64,000 nucleotides of DNA, taken from positions 62,001-126,000 of the forward strand of contig NZ_JAODBT010000003.1 of the NCBI RefSeq assembly GCF_027497995.1. Direction: 5' to 3'. The notes under the pieces are model-generated. The model was not told the origin of the DNA, did not search any database, and saw only the letters and a program-made list of their open reading frames with translations. Made by a program: the position numbers and the translations under genes. Shown here piece by piece: positions 8,510 to 18,519 of this stretch; position 1 is the stretch's first letter; the number at the start of each line of letters is the position of its first letter. The stretch is from Stenotrophomonas sp. Iso1. Its GTDB lineage: Bacteria > Pseudomonadota > Gammaproteobacteria > Xanthomonadales > Xanthomonadaceae.

Positions 8510-9844
8510 CTACATTGCTTCAAACCTCAGCGTCGCAACTACACCACGTTCAGCTCCGGGATGGATCTCTGCAGTCCATCCATACAAAACACATAATCGA
8601 CTGACGATAGACAGACCTATCCCCCCCCCTTGCGAATGCCCGGCATACGTTCCGCGATAACCGCGCTGAAACAGACTGGCGGCATCCTTCTCACTCAAAC
8701 CGGGACCGGTATCGATCACCTCCACCGCGCCAGCGCCCACGCGCACCAACACGCGGCCTTCCTGCGAGTACTTGACCGCGTTGCCGATCAGATTACCCAG
8801 CGCGACCGATAGCGCCGCTTCCGGCGCATCGACGACCAGATCCCGCTCGCCCTCAAGCTCCAGCTCCAGCGGCTTGCCACCCAACTGCGCGCGATGTGCA
8901 TCTAGCAGTTGCTCAGCCACACGCGCCACGTTACTACTGCCATGCCCCCGCTCATTGCGTGACAACAACAGCAACGAGCCAATCAAGTCACTACACTGCT
9001 GTTCGGCACGTTGGATCCGCTGCAAACGTTGCAACACTTTCTCATCCAGTCCTGGACGCGCCAACAGCAATTCGGTAGCCCCCCGAATCACAGCCAGCGG
9101 CGTGCGTAATTCATGACTGACATCCGCATTGAATTCACGATCGCGCTGCACAACTTCGGTGAGTCGAGCCGAATAGTCATCCAATGCCTCTGCCAACTGC
9201 CCAACCTCGTCGTCAGGAAAACGCGGCGCCAGAGGCTCCGGATGCGTGTTACCGCCTCGATAGGCACGCAAACGCGCCGCCAGATCTGATACCGGACGCA
9301 TCACCCGCGAAGCTGACCACCAACCCAATACCCACGACAGCAAGCTGAAAACAACCACTGACAAGAGTAGTGCGCGCTTGAGTTGCTGCTCGCCGCGAAT
9401 GCTATCGGTCATGTTGTAAGCGAGGAAGAACCAGGCATCCGGCGTCTTTCGTACTGCCAATTTGTAGGAGAACGAATTTCCCTGTTCATCAACGCCCGAG
9501 AGCCCATGGATACCGTCCCTGAACTCATACCAATCCGGTTCTTCCGCACGTAACGCTTCAAACTTATCCGGCTTGATCAGACGTGCCCGCATCTGCTGCA
9601 AAGGAAGATCTGGATTGCGACTGGGGTCCGTCGCATATCGGCGCGCGTACTCGTTGATGTTTCGATTCATCACATCCTCGACCAACTGGTTCTCCACGCG
9701 CTGACGCGCCCAGTTCGTCGCAAACGCAAAAAGTGCCGTCAGGCAGAAGCCCAGCAGCACGAAAGAAACGATGATGCGGCTGCGCAAGCGGCGACGGTAA
9801 CGCCCCCGCTTGCGAACAGGCTCAGGCAATGCAGCTTCAGGCAT
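8510..9844 (-). CDS. colS: Sensor histidine kinase, ColS/VgrS-like
   Basis: Membrane kinase of 444 aa. A basic N-terminus is followed by a membrane helix (about 24-44), a periplasmic sensor of about 110 residues with an acidic patch AEEPDWYEF, a second helix (about 157-177), HAMP, a HisKA box with His244 (FNADVSHELRTPLAV), and an HATPase_c domain (GNLIGNAVKYS; GPGLS; GGGIGLSIV). I use the ATG at 9844, which overlaps the colR stop in ATGCCTGA; an upstream ATG at 9874 is also in frame. Gene order after coaE is as for the Xanthomonas ColRS pair, renamed VgrRS and reported to sense iron; that name is a family inference. Confidence 0.8.
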   Translation of the reverse strand: MPEAALPEPVRKRGRYRRRLRSRIIVSFVLLGFCLTALFAFATNWARQRVENQLVEDVMNRNINEYARRYATDPSRNPDLPLQQMRARLIKPDKFEALRAEEPDWYEFRDGIHGLSGVDEQGNSFSYKLAVRKTPDAWFFLAYNMTDSIRGEQQLKRALLLSVVVFSLLSWVLGWWSASRVMRPVSDLAARLRAYRGGNTHPEPLAPRFPDDEVGQLAEALDDYSARLTEVVQRDREFNADVSHELRTPLAVIRGATELLLARPGLDEKVLQRLQRIQRAEQQCSDLIGSLLLLSRNERGHGSSNVARVAEQLLDAHRAQLGGKPLELELEGERDLVVDAPEAALSVALGNLIGNAVKYSQEGRVLVRVGAGAVEVIDTGPGLSEKDAASLFQRGYRGTYAGHSQGGGIGLSIVSRLCVLYGWTAEIHPGAERGVVATLRFEAM

Positions 9845-10514
9845 CGGGAGCGCAGATACGGTAGCCGATGCCATGGCGCGTCTGGATCATCGGGACATCG
9901 AACGGCTTGTCCACCACGGCGCGCAGCCCGTGAATATGCACACGCAGCGAGTCCGAATCCGGCAGCTCTTCGCCCCATACGCGGGTTTCCAGCTCCTGCC
10001 GGGTCACCACGGCCGGCGAGGCCTCCATCAGTGCCTGCAGGATCTTCAATGCGGTGGGATTGAGCTGTAGCAACTTGGCCTGACGACGCACTTCCAGCGT
10101 ATCCAGGTTGTACTCCAGCTCGCCGACTTCCAGCACGCGCGTGTGTGCGCCCTTGCCACGGCGCGACAGAGCGTTGAGGCGAACTTCCACTTCCTGCAGC
10201 GCGAACGGCTTGATCAGGTAGTCGTCGGCGCCGGAGTCAAAACCGGCCAATTTGTTGTCCAGTGAATCGCGCGCGGTAAGCATGAGCACCGGCGTCTGCT
10301 TGCGCGCATCGTTGCGCAGCTTGCGGCAGACTTCGATGCCGTCCATGCCCGGCAGATTGAGGTCGAGCACGATCGCATCGAAATCATGCACCACGGCCAG
10401 ATGCAGGCCGGTGACGCCATCGGCGGCGAAATCCACCGTATGGCCGCGATCCTCGAGGTAATCCCCCAGGTTTGCCGCGATGTCGCTGTTGTCTTCGATT
10501 ACAAGAATGCGCAC
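9837..10514 (-). CDS. colR: OmpR-family response regulator, ColR/VgrR-like
   Basis: DNA-binding response regulator of 225 aa, partner of the overlapping kinase gene. Receiver domain with acidic pair E7/D8, phospho-acceptor Asp51 (VLDLNLPGMDG) and Lys in DDYLIKPF. The C-terminal winged helix has RVHIHGLRAVVDKPF as recognition region. No ATG exists at the conserved N-terminus; GTG at 10514 gives MRILVIEDNSD, whereas the longer TTG start adds eleven unrelated residues. A perfect 10-bp inverted repeat lies just upstream (10545-10567). Confidence 0.85.
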   Translation of the reverse strand: MRILVIEDNSDIAANLGDYLEDRGHTVDFAADGVTGLHLAVVHDFDAIVLDLNLPGMDGIEVCRKLRNDARKQTPVLMLTARDSLDNKLAGFDSGADDYLIKPFALQEVEVRLNALSRRGKGAHTRVLEVGELEYNLDTLEVRRQAKLLQLNPTALKILQALMEASPAVVTRQELETRVWGEELPDSDSLRVHIHGLRAVVDKPFDVPMIQTRHGIGYRICAPDA

Positions 10515-10544
10515 GTGTGCGGGTACCTTATGTCTTGGAAAGTA

Positions 10545-10567
10545 CAAGTGGGCTCAAAGCCCACTTG
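10545..10567. promoter_or_regulatory. Perfect 10-bp inverted repeat upstream of colR
   Basis: CAAGTGGGCT-CAA-AGCCCACTTG, 31 bp upstream of the colR GTG start. There is no T tail after it in either direction, so an operator or a leader hairpin is more likely than a terminator. It may serve autoregulation, by inference from position. Confidence 0.5.
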
Positions 10568-10659
10568 TTGGGATTACAGCACAGCCATCGTTAATTTCTT
10601 ACATCCAAGCCATAAGCACTGGCTGGCTGGCGTGAAAACCCGATTGAAGCTCGCGGGAA

Positions 10660-11124
10660 TCAGTTGCCAACCTTTATGTCCTTGCCGCTCTGCATGGACT
10701 GCAAACGGTTCCCCGAATCCTGTCGCATGCGCTCACGCTGCGCCACGGTGAAGCACTGCGTGGATGGCATGTTCGAACCGATCGTCTTCTCACGTTTGCA
10801 GATGAGGCGACTGTCTTCGCGCGCCTGGGTCAAAACGGTATTGACCAGTTCCTGGTCATTGAACACCTGAGTCTTGTGCTCAGGCGAAAGCGAATCCGCA
10901 CTGCCTTCACCGATCAGGTCTGACATGCGATCAAGCGCTGCGACCACGCGCCGGCGGTCCTCTACTGATATTTCGCTGTAAACCTCGCCACCGCTGAGGT
11001 CCGCTCGCACTTTCTGGTGCTGCGTCTGGAATGACTCACCTGCTCGGAACGGCAACTCCGCCGGCTTTGCCAAAGCAACGCCAGGCGCCATCAACATCAC
11101 CAACAAAAGCAGTTTCCGGGACAT
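10660..11124 (-). CDS. Secreted hypothetical protein
   Basis: Protein of 154 aa with a clear signal peptide (MSRKLLLLVMLMAPGVALA, cut before KPAELPF). The mature part is charged and helical, with two Cys (LICKREK, TQCFTVAQ) that may pair. The start at ATG 11124 follows an AAGGAGAG ribosome site; the frame continues upstream for 67 residues that look non-coding. I do not recognise the family. It is read in the same direction as colR but is separated by about 145 bp on the far side and probably has its own promoter. Confidence 0.75.
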   Translation of the reverse strand: MSRKLLLLVMLMAPGVALAKPAELPFRAGESFQTQHQKVRADLSGGEVYSEISVEDRRRVVAALDRMSDLIGEGSADSLSPEHKTQVFNDQELVNTVLTQAREDSRLICKREKTIGSNMPSTQCFTVAQRERMRQDSGNRLQSMQSGKDIKVGN

Positions 11125-11194
11125 ACGCACTCTCTCCTTAGATTTGTCCCACTCTAGCGCTGCTTCAGCATCACAACAACATAAAGAATTCTCA

Positions 11195-11229
11195 ATAAAA
11201 ACAAGGCCCTGGCGAAAACCGCCAGGGCC
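11195..11229 (-). terminator. Rho-independent terminator after the RimK-like gene
   Basis: Minus strand: GGCCCTGGCG-GTTTT-CGCCAGGGCC followed by TTGTTTTTATTG. It lies 115 bp after the stop of the gene at 11344-12219. Confidence 0.8.
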
Positions 11230-11343
11230 ATAAGAATTCCCGATCACCGGACCCACTGAGGAGGGCTGGGTACAGTGGGAGCAGGCTAGAACCAAGCGGA
11301 TTAAAGGGTTGTTAAATCCATGCAAACAAATTGCAGAGCCGCA

Positions 11344-12219
11344 TCAGCGCTTGAGCTGGGTCACGTATTCGATCATCTGCCCGGCCACATCGCCGCCGGA
11401 AACGCTCTCGATGCCCTCCAGCCCCGGGGTCGAATTGACCTCCAGCACCAGCGGCCCGCGCTCGGAGCGAATCAGATCAACACCGGCGATCCCCAGACCA
11501 AGCGCCCGGGCCGACCGCACCGCCACCTGCTGCTCAGCCTTGCTGCAGACCACTGCATCGGCAGTACCGCCGGCATGCAGATTAGAGCGGAAGTCACCGT
11601 CCTGGGCCTGACGCCGCATGGTCGCCACCACCCGGTCGCCCACCACCAGACAGCGCAGGTCGGCGCCCTGTGCCTCAGCGATGAACTCCTGAACCAGGAA
11701 GTTGGCGTATAGGCCGCGCAAGGCTTCCACCGTGCCTTTGGAGGCACTGAGTTTCTCGGTAAGGATCACCCCCCTGCCCTGCGTGCCTTCGCTGAGCTTC
11801 ACCACATGCGGCGGCGGCCCGAGCATGGACAGCAGGTCATCGGTGTCATCAGGGTTGTCGCCGAACACTGTCACCGGCATGTCGATGCCCTTGGCGGCAA
11901 GGATCTGGTGCGCACGCAGTTTGTCGCGCGCACGCAGGATTGCGTCGGAAGGATTGGGCGTGCGTGCGCCCATCATCTCGAACTGACGCAGCACCGCGGT
12001 GCCGTAGCGGGTGACGGACGCGCCGATGCGCGGAATCACCGCATCAAATCCGGACAGCGGCTTACCCTTGTAATGCATGCTGAAACCGTCGGCGGTGATA
12101 CGCATGTAACAACGCAGCGGGTCGAGAATCCGTACCGTGTGGCCACGGGCGCGGCCGGCCTCAACCAGACGGCGGGTGGAATAGAGCTTGCTGTTGCGGG
12201 AGAGGATGGCGAGTTTCAT
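11344..12219 (-). CDS. rimK: RimK-like ATP-grasp alpha-L-glutamate ligase
   Basis: ATP-grasp ligase of 291 aa. In Escherichia coli RimK adds glutamates to the C-terminus of ribosomal protein S6. The N-terminal part ([18 protein letters not shown]) and the ATP-grasp core ([49 protein letters not shown] with the metal-binding Glu-Val-Asn) match RimK closely, and the length fits. I choose ATG 12219 over a 22-residue N-terminal extension. It stands alone, without the RimB protease or glutaredoxin partners seen in other bacteria. Confidence 0.9.
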   Translation of the reverse strand: MKLAILSRNSKLYSTRRLVEAGRARGHTVRILDPLRCYMRITADGFSMHYKGKPLSGFDAVIPRIGASVTRYGTAVLRQFEMMGARTPNPSDAILRARDKLRAHQILAAKGIDMPVTVFGDNPDDTDDLLSMLGPPPHVVKLSEGTQGRGVILTEKLSASKGTVEALRGLYANFLVQEFIAEAQGADLRCLVVGDRVVATMRRQAQDGDFRSNLHAGGTADAVVCSKAEQQVAVRSARALGLGIAGVDLIRSERGPLVLEVNSTPGLEGIESVSGGDVAGQMIEYVTQLKR

Positions 12220-12408
12220 CACGGCGACGCCGGCAGGAGGCGCGCAGCATAGCGCGCCGTAAGCGGGCCATGACGAAGATTGCAAGCTCAGCCATCACTA
12301 CACACGGAAGTGTGTGGACCCAAGACACCACGGCAGGAAGTCTGCAACCAATGCGGATGGCAAAAGCCAATGTGCGGAAGGCGCCGGAGAGTGAAGTGCT
12401 GGGCGCGT

Positions 12409-12482
12409 TGGAGCGGGTGAAGGGAATCGAACCCTCGTCGTAAGCTTGGGAAGCTTCTGCTCTACCATTGAGCTACACCCGC
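12409..12482 (-). tRNA. glyU: tRNA-Gly, anticodon CCC
   Basis: Minus strand reads GCGGGTGTAGCTCAATGGTA, with anticodon loop TTCCCAA, T-loop GGTTCGATTCC and acceptor CACCCGC pairing with GCGGGTG, then TCCA. The 3' CCA is encoded. The loop places CCC at positions 34-36, decoding GGG, as in E. coli glyU. 74 nt long. Confidence 0.95.
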
Positions 12483-12560
12483 ACAGCGTGGCAAGTCTAT
12501 GCGGCCCAGCCCAGTCTGGGCAAGGGCTGGAGAGCAGCGGCGTCCCGTGCCGCAGCAGGG

Positions 12561-12584
12561 AAAGGCAGCGATGCCGCTGCCTTT
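12561..12584 (-). terminator. Terminator of the autotransporter gene
   Basis: AAAGGCAGCG-ATGC-CGCTGCCTTT, a perfect 10-bp stem, 40 bp after the stop of the esterase gene and read as ...CTGCCTTTCC on the minus strand. Confidence 0.7.
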
Positions 12585-12623
12585 CCTGCATTCCGATTAC
12601 CGATGCTCCGATGTTGCGGTTCC

Positions 12624-14444
12624 TCAGAAGCCGCCGCTGAAGCTGGCAAACAGCGTGGCGTCACGTGCGGACTTCTGCATCGTGGTGGTGCTCACGCCGA
12701 TGTTGCTGTTCAGACCCCACAGATTCACGCGCGCGCCGAGTACAGCGGTGGCGTAGTCACGGTCGAACTTCAGGCCCGGCACCTTGTAGCTGCCCACGTT
12801 GGCCACGGTCTGCAACCATGCGCTGGCCTGCTGGCCGTCTTCAAACTCGTGGTCGTAGGTGACCTGCACGTAAGGCTGCACGGTGCCGCCATCAAAACGA
12901 GCCTGCCAGCCGATGCGGCCAACGGTGGAATCCGCATCCTGGTCGCCATAGCCCAACGCCGTGGCGCTGGTGTTGCTCTCGGTATAGCCATCGAGCTTGA
13001 CCTTCTGCCAGATCACCGCAGCGACCGGGCCGTGGCGGAAGCCGCCCTGCTGGCCGAACTCGTAGCCCGCATTGATCGCAGCGGTCAGATTGCTGCCGTC
13101 CGGCGAACCGGTGTGCTCACGGGTGACCGGGCCAAGCTGCACCTTGCGGGTCACGTCATAACCCAGCCAGCTGTAGCTGAGCTGGCCGTTGACCCACATG
13201 TTGTCGCCATACCAGCCGGCGAACAGGCCCAGCGTGGTGTCGTCCTGGGTGAAGTCGCCCTTGCTGTTGCCGAAGTCGGCATTCATGCGGCCGTAGCCGG
13301 CAAAGCCGCCCACGACCATGCCGTCGCGCGCCCAATCCACGCCGAACAGGCCGGCGGGTGCCATGCCGTCATACAGGTCGGCGTGCGCGTAACGCTGCAT
13401 GTCGCCACGCACGTTGCCCCACCAGCTCAGGCCATCAGCCGGGCGGCCAGCCAAATGCATGCCCACCTGGTCGGCACGAGCACGGCCAGTGGTCTGCGCC
13501 GAATGCGTCAGGATCTGCTGAAAGCGCGGGGCTTCCAGCACCGAGATGGCGTACTCACCCAGAATCTGGTGGGCCGCCGTGGTCGGATGCACGCCATCAG
13601 CGAACACATAGGTGTTGTTTGCGTTCGGGCTGGCCAGGGTCAGTGGGTTGCACAGCACTGACGACGGCGTGGTGCAGGCTTTATCGGTGACGTTGGTGAA
13701 GCCATAGGCGCCCGGAGTTGCGACGATTTCCTGCAGGATGGTGAAGGTGTCCAGCGGAATGAATTCGATGCCCGCCTGCTTCAGTCCGCCATACAGCGCG
13801 TCGTTGTAGAGCTTGGCAATGGCCGTACCTTGGCCCATGCCCAGCGCGCCGCCGGCACGTGCGTCCGGGGTCAGGCCGATGTCCGGCAGGTTGGGCACCA
13901 GCACGTATTCAGCGCCTGCGGCCTTCAAGCCTCCGACCAGGGTGATCTGGTCCTTCACCGCCGCACCGATGATGGCCTGCGCCTGCGCAGGTGCCTTCTG
14001 TGCGGCGAACAGATCGTTCGGGCCGCCCCACACGGTGTACAACACGTTCGCATCGGCCTTGCCGCCATTGGCGGCCAGGTAGCCTGCCGCCTGCGTCTTC
14101 AGCGACGGCGTCGGGCCCAGCGCTCCGATTTCGTCCACGCCCACGCGGGCACCGCCGACGGCGTAGTTGTCACCGCTCTGGCCATTGCCGTTGGGCTGGG
14201 AGTTGGTGCCGTAGTGGTCAGCCAGGTAGTCCGACCACACCCAGCCCGGGTTGGTGGTGAAGCGGCCAACAACGGCGGCATTCGGGTCCAGCTTCATCAG
14301 TACCGGGCGGAAGTAGCCGGTGTCGGTCAGGCTGTCGCCGAAGAACACGGTCTTGGAAAACGGCGACTGTGCCATGGCTGGCACGGCTGCCAACGCAATT
14401 GCGAGGGCCATGGCCGAACGCAGCGGACGGGAAACAACGGACAT
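12624..14444 (-). CDS. estA: EstA-like GDSL esterase autotransporter
   Basis: Outer-membrane esterase secreted by the type V route (606 aa). Signal peptide to about residue 25 (AVPAMA). The GDSL hydrolase passenger has the four expected blocks: Ser38 in FFGDSLTDTG, a Gly in block II, GPNDLF in block III and Asp283/His286 in DGVHPTTAAH. From about residue 340 a beta-barrel domain follows and ends in Phe (FASFSGGF), as needed for Bam-dependent insertion. In Pseudomonas aeruginosa EstA affects rhamnolipid production and motility; the role here is inferred. It is a single gene flanked by a terminator and by thiS in divergent orientation. Confidence 0.92.
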   Translation of the reverse strand: MSVVSRPLRSAMALAIALAAVPAMAQSPFSKTVFFGDSLTDTGYFRPVLMKLDPNAAVVGRFTTNPGWVWSDYLADHYGTNSQPNGNGQSGDNYAVGGARVGVDEIGALGPTPSLKTQAAGYLAANGGKADANVLYTVWGGPNDLFAAQKAPAQAQAIIGAAVKDQITLVGGLKAAGAEYVLVPNLPDIGLTPDARAGGALGMGQGTAIAKLYNDALYGGLKQAGIEFIPLDTFTILQEIVATPGAYGFTNVTDKACTTPSSVLCNPLTLASPNANNTYVFADGVHPTTAAHQILGEYAISVLEAPRFQQILTHSAQTTGRARADQVGMHLAGRPADGLSWWGNVRGDMQRYAHADLYDGMAPAGLFGVDWARDGMVVGGFAGYGRMNADFGNSKGDFTQDDTTLGLFAGWYGDNMWVNGQLSYSWLGYDVTRKVQLGPVTREHTGSPDGSNLTAAINAGYEFGQQGGFRHGPVAAVIWQKVKLDGYTESNTSATALGYGDQDADSTVGRIGWQARFDGGTVQPYVQVTYDHEFEDGQQASAWLQTVANVGSYKVPGLKFDRDYATAVLGARVNLWGLNSNIGVSTTTMQKSARDATLFASFSGGF

Positions 14445-14582
14445 GTGGAACTCCTGGTGTGAGGGGAAACGGGGCGCATACGCCGCCGCACGGTGTTAGT
14501 TTTTCATTCTGGCGTAAGACTCACACGCTGCGCCGCCGCATGACCGCTGGGCTTTTGTTGCGGCACTGGCGAAAATGGCCGC

Positions 14583-14783
14583 ATGAACATCCAGCTCAAC
14601 GGCGAATCCCGCCCCCTTTCCGGCCTTGTTACTTTGATCGAACTGCTGGAAGCAGAAGGCCTGGCCGAGCGCCGGGTCGCAGTGGAGGTCAACAATGAAA
14701 TCGTGCCGCGCAGCCAGCACGGCGACTATCGGCTCAAGGACGGCGATGTGGTCGAGATCGTGCATGCATTGGGAGGCGGCTGA
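14583..14783 (+). CDS. thiS: ThiS, sulfur carrier protein of thiazole synthesis
   Basis: Ubiquitin-like carrier of 66 aa that brings sulfur, as a C-terminal thiocarboxylate, to ThiG for thiamine thiazole formation. It starts [12 protein letters not shown] and ends in the diagnostic Gly-Gly tail (VHALGGG; one extra Gly). It lies 155 bp upstream of thiG, the usual partner, with no other gene between. Confidence 0.95.
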   Translation: MNIQLNGESRPLSGLVTLIELLEAEGLAERRVAVEVNNEIVPRSQHGDYRLKDGDVVEIVHALGGG

Positions 14784-14938
14784 GCGGAGCCCGGGTGCAC
14801 CGGCGAGTGAGGGTGTGCTGGAGCTGTCCGGGCAAGGCTTCCATTGCGCGTGGCGACACCACCGCCACACGTCCCGCTGCCATCAATGTGACTGCCACGA
14901 CAGCCCGGTGCAGGCGTCGATGGGTGATAATTCGACGC

Positions 14939-15733
14939 ATGAACGCAAATGCACCTATTGATTCGCTGGTCATCGCCGGCAAAACCTATTCCTCCCGGCT
15001 GCTGACCGGTACCGGCAAGTTCAAGGATCTGGAAGAAACCCGCCTGGCCACCGAGGCCGCTGGCGCCCAGATCGTCACCGTGGCCATCCGCCGCACCAAC
15101 ATCGGCCAGAACCCGGGCGAGCCCAACCTGCTTGATGTGCTGCCACCGGACCGCTACGCGATCCTGCCCAACACCGCTGGCTGCTACACCGCCGAAGATG
15201 CCGTGCGCACCTGTCGCCTGGCACGCGAGCTGCTCGACGGCCACAACCTGACCAAACTCGAAGTACTGGGCGACCAGAAGACGCTGTACCCAGACGTGAT
15301 GGCCACCCTCAAGGCCGCCGAGCAACTGGTCAAGGACGGCTTCGACGTCATGGTCTATACCTCGGACGACCCGATCCTGGCCAAGCGTCTGGAAGAAATC
15401 GGCTGCGCTGCGGTGATGCCGCTGGCCGCGCCAATCGGCTCCGGGCTGGGTATCCAGAACAAGTACAACCTGATCGAGATCATCGAGAACGCCAAGGTGC
15501 CGATCATCGTCGACGCCGGCGTCGGCACCGCGTCCGATGCGGCCATCGCCATGGAGCTGGGCTGCGACGGCGTGCTGATGAACACCGCCATCGCAGGCGC
15601 CCGCAACCCGGTGCTGATGGCCAGTGCCATGCGCAAAGCAGTGGAAGCCGGCCGCGAGGCCTTCCTGGCCGGTCGCATCCCGCGCAAGCGCTACGCCAAC
15701 GCCTCCTCCCCGCTTGAAGGGTTGATCGGCTGA
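14939..15733 (+). CDS. thiG: ThiG, thiazole synthase
   Basis: TIM-barrel enzyme (264 aa) that makes the thiazole phosphate of thiamine from deoxyxylulose phosphate, dehydroglycine and the ThiS thiocarboxylate. Recognised by [10 protein letters not shown], the [13 protein letters not shown] segment, LEVLGD with the following catalytic Lys region, and the phosphate-binding [19 protein letters not shown]. The start is ATG 14939; a longer open frame upstream is not conserved-looking. Its TGA overlaps the trmB ATG (TGATG), so the two are translationally coupled. Confidence 0.95.
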   Translation: MNANAPIDSLVIAGKTYSSRLLTGTGKFKDLEETRLATEAAGAQIVTVAIRRTNIGQNPGEPNLLDVLPPDRYAILPNTAGCYTAEDAVRTCRLARELLDGHNLTKLEVLGDQKTLYPDVMATLKAAEQLVKDGFDVMVYTSDDPILAKRLEEIGCAAVMPLAAPIGSGLGIQNKYNLIEIIENAKVPIIVDAGVGTASDAAIAMELGCDGVLMNTAIAGARNPVLMASAMRKAVEAGREAFLAGRIPRKRYANASSPLEGLIG

Positions 15734-16491
15734 TGACCAATCCCTTTGAAAGCGCTGGTTCCAAGGCCCCGCCCAAGCCGTTCACCGTCCAGGAAGGGCG
15801 CCGTGAAATCCGCAGCTTCGTGTTGCGCCAAGGCCGCTTCACCCCCGCCCAACAGCGCGCGTTCGACGAACGCTGGCCGCGCTTCGGCTTGGATTTCAAT
15901 GGTGAACCGCGCGACCTTGATGCCACCTTTGGCCGCACTGCGCCCAAAGTGCTGGAGATTGGTTTCGGCAACGGCGCCGCGCTGCGCTATGCAGTGCAGT
16001 TCGATCCTTCGAAGGATTACATCGGCATCGAAGTGCATGCACCCGGCGTAGGCCGCCTGCTCAATGCACTGGCTGATGACAATGCCCAACACGTCAAGCT
16101 CTACCACCACGATGCGGTGGAAGTGCTGGAGAAGGAAATCGCCGACGGTACGCTGGATGAAGTGCGCATCTACTTCCCAGACCCGTGGCACAAGAAGCGT
16201 CATAACAAGCGTCGCCTGGTGCAGCCGGCCTTCGCCGACTTGCTGGTGCGCAAGCTGCGCGACGGTGGCCGCCTGCATTGCGCCACCGACTGGGAAGACT
16301 ATGCCGAACAGATGTGGGACGTGCTCGACGCCACCGCAGGGCTGACCAACCGTGCCGGCCCACGTGGCGCGGTGCCGCGCCCGGACTGGCGCCCGCAGAC
16401 GCATTTCGAGACCCGCGGCCAGAAGCTTGGCCACGGCGTCTGGGATCTGCTGTATGACAAGCAGGGAACCGGGAACGGGGAAACGGCGTAA
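15733..16491 (+). CDS. trmB: TrmB, tRNA (guanine-46-N7)-methyltransferase
   Basis: SAM-dependent methylase that makes m7G46 in tRNA variable loops (252 aa). The SAM motif is [11 protein letters not shown], followed by [15 protein letters not shown] and the tRNA-binding signature [20 protein letters not shown]-terminal TKFE-type Asp/Thr region DWEDYAEQ. The N-terminus has about 25 extra residues ([17 protein letters not shown]), usual in this family of bacteria. Coupled to thiG by a one-base overlap of stop and start. Confidence 0.95.
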   Translation: MTNPFESAGSKAPPKPFTVQEGRREIRSFVLRQGRFTPAQQRAFDERWPRFGLDFNGEPRDLDATFGRTAPKVLEIGFGNGAALRYAVQFDPSKDYIGIEVHAPGVGRLLNALADDNAQHVKLYHHDAVEVLEKEIADGTLDEVRIYFPDPWHKKRHNKRRLVQPAFADLLVRKLRDGGRLHCATDWEDYAEQMWDVLDATAGLTNRAGPRGAVPRPDWRPQTHFETRGQKLGHGVWDLLYDKQGTGNGETA

Positions 16492-16601
16492 TGACGACGT
16501 CACGCGAAATGCAAATCCGCTCAAACGTTGGCTGTGAAGCACAGCCTGACACGCGGCGGGTGTCATATTCCCTGTTCCCCACTCGCCGCACCCAACCCTA
16601 A

Positions 16602-18449
16602 ATGGATACCGCGCTGACGCTGACCACCGACATGAAGCTCGTCCTCGGGCTGGTCGGTTTCACGATGGCGATGTTCCTGTTCGAGCGCATCCGCGCCGAC
16701 GTGGTGGCGTTGGTAGTGATGGTGGTGCTGGGCGTGACCGGGCTGATCGCGCCGGAGGAAATCTTCGGCGGCTTCTCCGGCAACGCGGTGATGAGCATCA
16801 TCGCCACCACGATTCTTGGCGCTGGGCTCGACCGCACCGGGGCCCTGAATCGCCTGGCCGGTTGGCTGCTGCGACGCTCGCATGGGCTGGAAAAACGGTT
16901 GTTGTTTCTCACCAGTGCCACGGCCGGCTTGAACTCTTCGTTCATGCAGAATCCGTCCGTGATGGCGCTGTATCTGCCTGTGGCGTCGCGCCTGGCATCA
17001 CGCACCGCACTCACTCTCAAGCGCCAGTTGCTGCCGATTTCGGCAGCCATCGTGATGGGCGGTGCACTGACCATGGTCGGCAACTCGCCGCTGATCCTGC
17101 TCAACGATCTGTTGGTATCGGCCAACAACAATCTGCCCTCTGGCAGCGCGACCATCGAGCCGCTGCGCATGTTCGCGCCGTTGCCGATCGGCTTGGCACT
17201 GCTGATCGCGTCGTTGCTGTATTTCCGTTTCTACGGCAGCGCCAAGCTGAAAGAAGAAGAAGGCGCCAGCGAAGACGGCCAAGCCCCGGCGCGCACCGAA
17301 AGCTATTTTGCCAAGGCATACGGCATCGAAGGCGATGTCTTTGAACTGCTGGTGACTGCCGAAAGCCCGCTGGTCGGCATGACAGTCGGCGAGGCAGAAA
17401 ATCTGTTTGACGCCCCCTTGCTGCTCGCCCTGAAAACCGGCGACGACACGCGCTTGTCGCCACCTGCGGACATGCGTATCTGGGTCGGCAGCGCCATCGG
17501 CGTGATGGGGCCGCGACAACAGGTTTCCGATTTCGCGCAGAACCAGTTCCTGCGCATGTCCTCGCGCCTCAAACAGTTGGGCGACCTGTTCAACCCGGCC
17601 CGCGCCGGCATCTCCGAAGCGGTGGTTCCGCCCACCTCGCGCGTTATCGGCAAGACCGCTGGTGAGTTGCGTCTGCGCAAGGAGCGCGGCATCAGCCTGC
17701 TGGCGATCAACCGCGACAAGCAGGTGATTCGCGAAGACGTGCGCAACACGCCGCTGCGCGCCGGCGACATGTTGGTGTTCCACAGCATCTGGCAGGACCT
17801 GGCCACTGCGGCAGAGAGCCGCGATTTCGTGGTGGTTACTGACTACCCGAAAGGCGAGCAGCGTCCGCACAAGTTCAAGATCGCCATGGCGATCTTCGCC
17901 ATCACCATCATCATCGCGCTCACCTCGCACCTGCCAGTCGCCCTGACCCTGCTCACCGGCGTGGCCGGCATGTTGTTGACCGGAGTACTGCGCATGGACG
18001 AGGCCTATGCGGCGATCAACTGGAAAACCATCTTCATGATGGCCGGGTTGATTCCGCTGGGCTGGGCCATGGACAGCAGTGGCGCAGCGGCATGGATTGC
18101 AGGCCACACCATCGACAAATTGCCCAGCGGCATTCCGGTGTGGGTGCTGGAACTGGCACTGGCCTTGTTGACCACCGCGTTCTCGTTGGTGATCAGCCAT
18201 GTCGGCGCAACCATCGTGATGGTCCCTATCGCGGTGAACCTGGCCTTGGCGGCTGGCGGCAACCCCACCGCATTCGCGTTGATCGTGGCACTGTCGGCGT
18301 CCAACAACCTGATGACCGCATCCAATCCGGTCATCTCGATGGCGATGGGCCCGGCCAAATACACGCCCCGCGAAATGTGGCGTGTGGCAGGGCCGCTGTC
18401 GTTGCTCTACACGCTGATCGTCGTGGTGATGATCAACATCATGTTCTAA
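16602..18449 (+). CDS. SLC13/DASS-family anion permease with central TrkA-C (RCK_C) domains
   Basis: Polytopic membrane transporter of 615 aa. Hydrophobic blocks at about 10-215 and 425-615 enclose a soluble middle part (about 220-420) that carries two RCK_C/TrkA-C-like modules (VFELLVTAESPLVGMTVGEAE and VIGKTAGELRLRKERGISLLA). The transport domain has repeated Ser-Asn-rich hairpins (FMQNPSVMALYLP, MVGNSPLILL, SASNNLMTASNPVISM). Proteins of this build are annotated as SLC13 permeases or sulfate/dicarboxylate transporters; the substrate cannot be told here. No clear ribosome site precedes ATG 16602. Confidence 0.8.
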   Translation: MDTALTLTTDMKLVLGLVGFTMAMFLFERIRADVVALVVMVVLGVTGLIAPEEIFGGFSGNAVMSIIATTILGAGLDRTGALNRLAGWLLRRSHGLEKRLLFLTSATAGLNSSFMQNPSVMALYLPVASRLASRTALTLKRQLLPISAAIVMGGALTMVGNSPLILLNDLLVSANNNLPSGSATIEPLRMFAPLPIGLALLIASLLYFRFYGSAKLKEEEGASEDGQAPARTESYFAKAYGIEGDVFELLVTAESPLVGMTVGEAENLFDAPLLLALKTGDDTRLSPPADMRIWVGSAIGVMGPRQQVSDFAQNQFLRMSSRLKQLGDLFNPARAGISEAVVPPTSRVIGKTAGELRLRKERGISLLAINRDKQVIREDVRNTPLRAGDMLVFHSIWQDLATAAESRDFVVVTDYPKGEQRPHKFKIAMAIFAITIIIALTSHLPVALTLLTGVAGMLLTGVLRMDEAYAAINWKTIFMMAGLIPLGWAMDSSGAAAWIAGHTIDKLPSGIPVWVLELALALLTTAFSLVISHVGATIVMVPIAVNLALAAGGNPTAFALIVALSASNNLMTASNPVISMAMGPAKYTPREMWRVAGPLSLLYTLIVVVMINIMF

Positions 18450-18519
18450 GCATCAATCCGCTTGTGCAGGAGCGGCTTCAACCGCGAAACCAGCGATCAG
18501 CAAACGCCTAATCTTCCGC

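Noticed and set aside
12468-14462. Plus-strand frames of 397 and 210 codons over the autotransporter gene
   Set aside because: Antisense to a gene with full GDSL and beta-barrel features; no motifs of their own.
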